Shown: positions 62,786 through 64,000 of the stretch, piece by piece | Layout: each line of letters starts with the position of its first letter | How positions within the stretch are numbered: position 1 is the stretch's first letter | Assembly: GCA_963969595.1 (NCBI GenBank) | Contig: OZ018411.1 | Coordinates: 4,714,501-4,778,500, forward strand | DNA length: 64,000 nucleotides | Source of the DNA: Neckera pumila | Taxonomy: Eukaryota > Streptophyta > Bryopsida > Hypnales > Neckeraceae | Reading direction: 5' to 3' | Translations under genes and position numbers: made by a program | The notes under the pieces: model-generated | Database searches by the model: none | The model's input: the letters and a program-made list of their open reading frames with translations, nothing else | Told to the model about the DNA's origin: nothing

Positions 62786-63390
62786 GTTTTGGGGTTATTG
62801 GAATCAGAGGATCGATCAAGCACTAAAAAGAGGAATAGACGCAAGCCCTTATTTCATAACACGTTAAATAGTGACACAACAGAGTCATGTGAGGTACAGT
62901 TCACATGACTCTTATGACATGGTTTGGATCTATCTTTCTCCCCTTTGACGATGCAATGTTGAAATCTCACAGATTCTGACACTTCCGAGTGTCAATGAAT
63001 GTCAATGGAATGTCTACATGAGCACGTATTTTTAGTCATATCTGCAGTAACGCTGCGCTGGCTAATCTTCACCTTTGAAGGACTATTTTGTGTAACATCA
63101 AGCCATAAGTAAATGCCCTCGTTGAATTCAACAAGTTAATACATGCAACTGGGACGATATTGCACTCTTGTAATTAGCCGCTGTTGCGAGCTTTCCTTCT
63201 GGTATGAAGGGTCAATTATAATGTCAAGTTCGGGGATGAACAGTTTCTGTGCAGATTGCTATCAACTGTGAGTTCAAAATGGATCCTGATGGCCCGAGAA
63301 TTAACGTGCAGTCATTGGAAGCTGTTTCAAGAAACTGCGGGCTAGGGTTCGCTGTTCTTCTCTAAAGTCCAGCCTTGAAACTTGGTGCTT
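62786..63390. other. Intergenic between convergent genes
   Basis: About 600 bp between the SET-gene stop and the QCR8 stop, to be shared by two 3' untranslated regions. A short inverted repeat around GAGTCATGTGA and TCACATGACTC (62881-62911) could form a hairpin. Confidence 0.5.
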
Positions 63391-64000
63391 CTAGTGTCGG
63401 TGATGTAACTTCTCTCTCTCTCTGTACGCCTCAGCATACCTGCACAGGCAAACATGTCATGTATTAAGGTCCCGCACCAGAACTTCTTCTTTGATATTAG
63501 TGACCCCTCTTGTCTTTCAAGCCCAGGAAACAACGTTAAATCTCCAAAATTGATTGCCGATCATGAAGAGCAATTCAATCGAGAGTCAGAAACGCCTGCA
63601 TGGAGCCTGTCAGCCAGCAGCAGCACCGCAAAATCAGGCAAGCAAACTAATAACATTCTTGAAGGCGTTCCTTTCGTCCTTGGCCACCTCTCTTATATGC
63701 TTCCTCCAAATACTGTGCTTGCTTTCAAGATTTACCAATGATAAATTGTTTGAGAGGCTTGCAGTGAAGAGCATTCCAGGCGTCAAGGCCTATACTTGGA
63801 TTCAGAGGTACCCCACTACATCTCTTTTATGAGGAGGCAAGAAAGGAAGAAAGAATGAAAGAGAGAAACCCACTCACCCATAGCTGCCGAAGACAGGTAC
63901 CAGCAACCAGAGAGCAGAGACCCAGTTGTCGTTGAAGCGCTTCTTGGTCTTATAGCTGAAGTCGTGGAGGATGCCGCGCCATATGTACTGGTGGCACGGC
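63391..64000 (-). CDS. QCR8: Cytochrome bc1 complex subunit 8 (UQCRQ/QCR8), 3' part
   Basis: Two minus-strand exons: 64000-63878 (continues beyond the window) and 63439-63391. The first ends T-A-T-G-G|GTGAGT and the second begins after GTGCAG, restoring a Gly codon across the junction. The visible 56 residues read I-W-R-G-I-L-H-D-F-S-Y-K, then N-D-N-W-V-S-A-L-W-L-L-V-P-V-F-G-S-Y (the single membrane helix), and end Y-A-E-A-Y-R-E-R-E-K-L-H-H-R-H and TAG. This matches the plant subunit 8 pattern (P-G-L-x-D-L, S-E-N-W-x-S-A, G-T-Y-x-Y, E-K-L-x-H-R-Y). The protein is a small subunit of mitochondrial complex III. The N-terminus lies outside. It converges on the SET-domain gene. Confidence 0.85.

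Noticed and set aside
63454..63832. Plus-strand frames after the SET-domain gene
   Set aside because: They fall in the intron of the minus-strand QCR8 gene and have no similarity to known proteins.

Overview
This is nuclear DNA from a green plant of the streptophyte lineage: compact, intron-rich genes sit in AT-rich, repeat-filled intergenic sequence. Host genes use canonical GT-AG introns, plant telobox promoter elements and plant-type proteins. A histone-H1-derived, Arg/His-rich protamine-like gene, together with TTAA-flanked piggyBac-like repeats and a bryophyte-style transposase, points to a non-seed plant with motile sperm (bryophyte or charophyte grade). The species cannot be fixed from the sequence alone.

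Host genes: (1) a small At1g67785-type protein, probably a complex I subunit, at 3.2-3.5 kb (+); (2) a complete four-exon 14-3-3 gene at 9.1-10.5 kb (-); (3) an intronless protamine-like gene with an H1 globular domain at 52.8-53.3 kb (+); (4) a complete 13-exon chloroplast-type SET-domain (Rubisco LSMT-like) methyltransferase at 58.1-62.8 kb (+); (5) the 3' end of a cytochrome bc1 subunit QCR8 gene, convergent with it, at 63.4-64.0 kb (-). The left edge (0-0.7 kb) carries two copies of a decayed TPR-like exon.

The middle (28.2-42.1 kb) is best read as one large DNA transposon with two divergent transcription units. Rightward runs a two-exon transposase of about 1190 codons, with a zinc-finger-like N-terminus, a DDE-like core and a C-terminal SWIM finger. 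Leftward runs a ten-exon gene of about 1106 residues whose C-terminal part has the motif order of a beta-class DNA N4/N6-methyltransferase with a degenerate catalytic motif; a smaller acidic unit may precede it. Both long frames are held over kilobases but carry 14 in-frame stops, every one explainable by a C-to-T change, and one frameshift each, so this copy is decaying. Five hairpin inserts of 94-127 bp sharing a TCGGATCCGA-like centre lie only in its non-coding parts.

The rest is repeat-rich: at least six TTAA-flanked elements with CCCCTAAAGG-type ends, a 1.39-kb non-autonomous Mutator-like element with long inverted repeats and a perfect 9-bp target duplication, a short CCCTCCGT hairpin MITE, and several dispersed or tandem repeats. 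No tRNA, rRNA or CRISPR array was seen.
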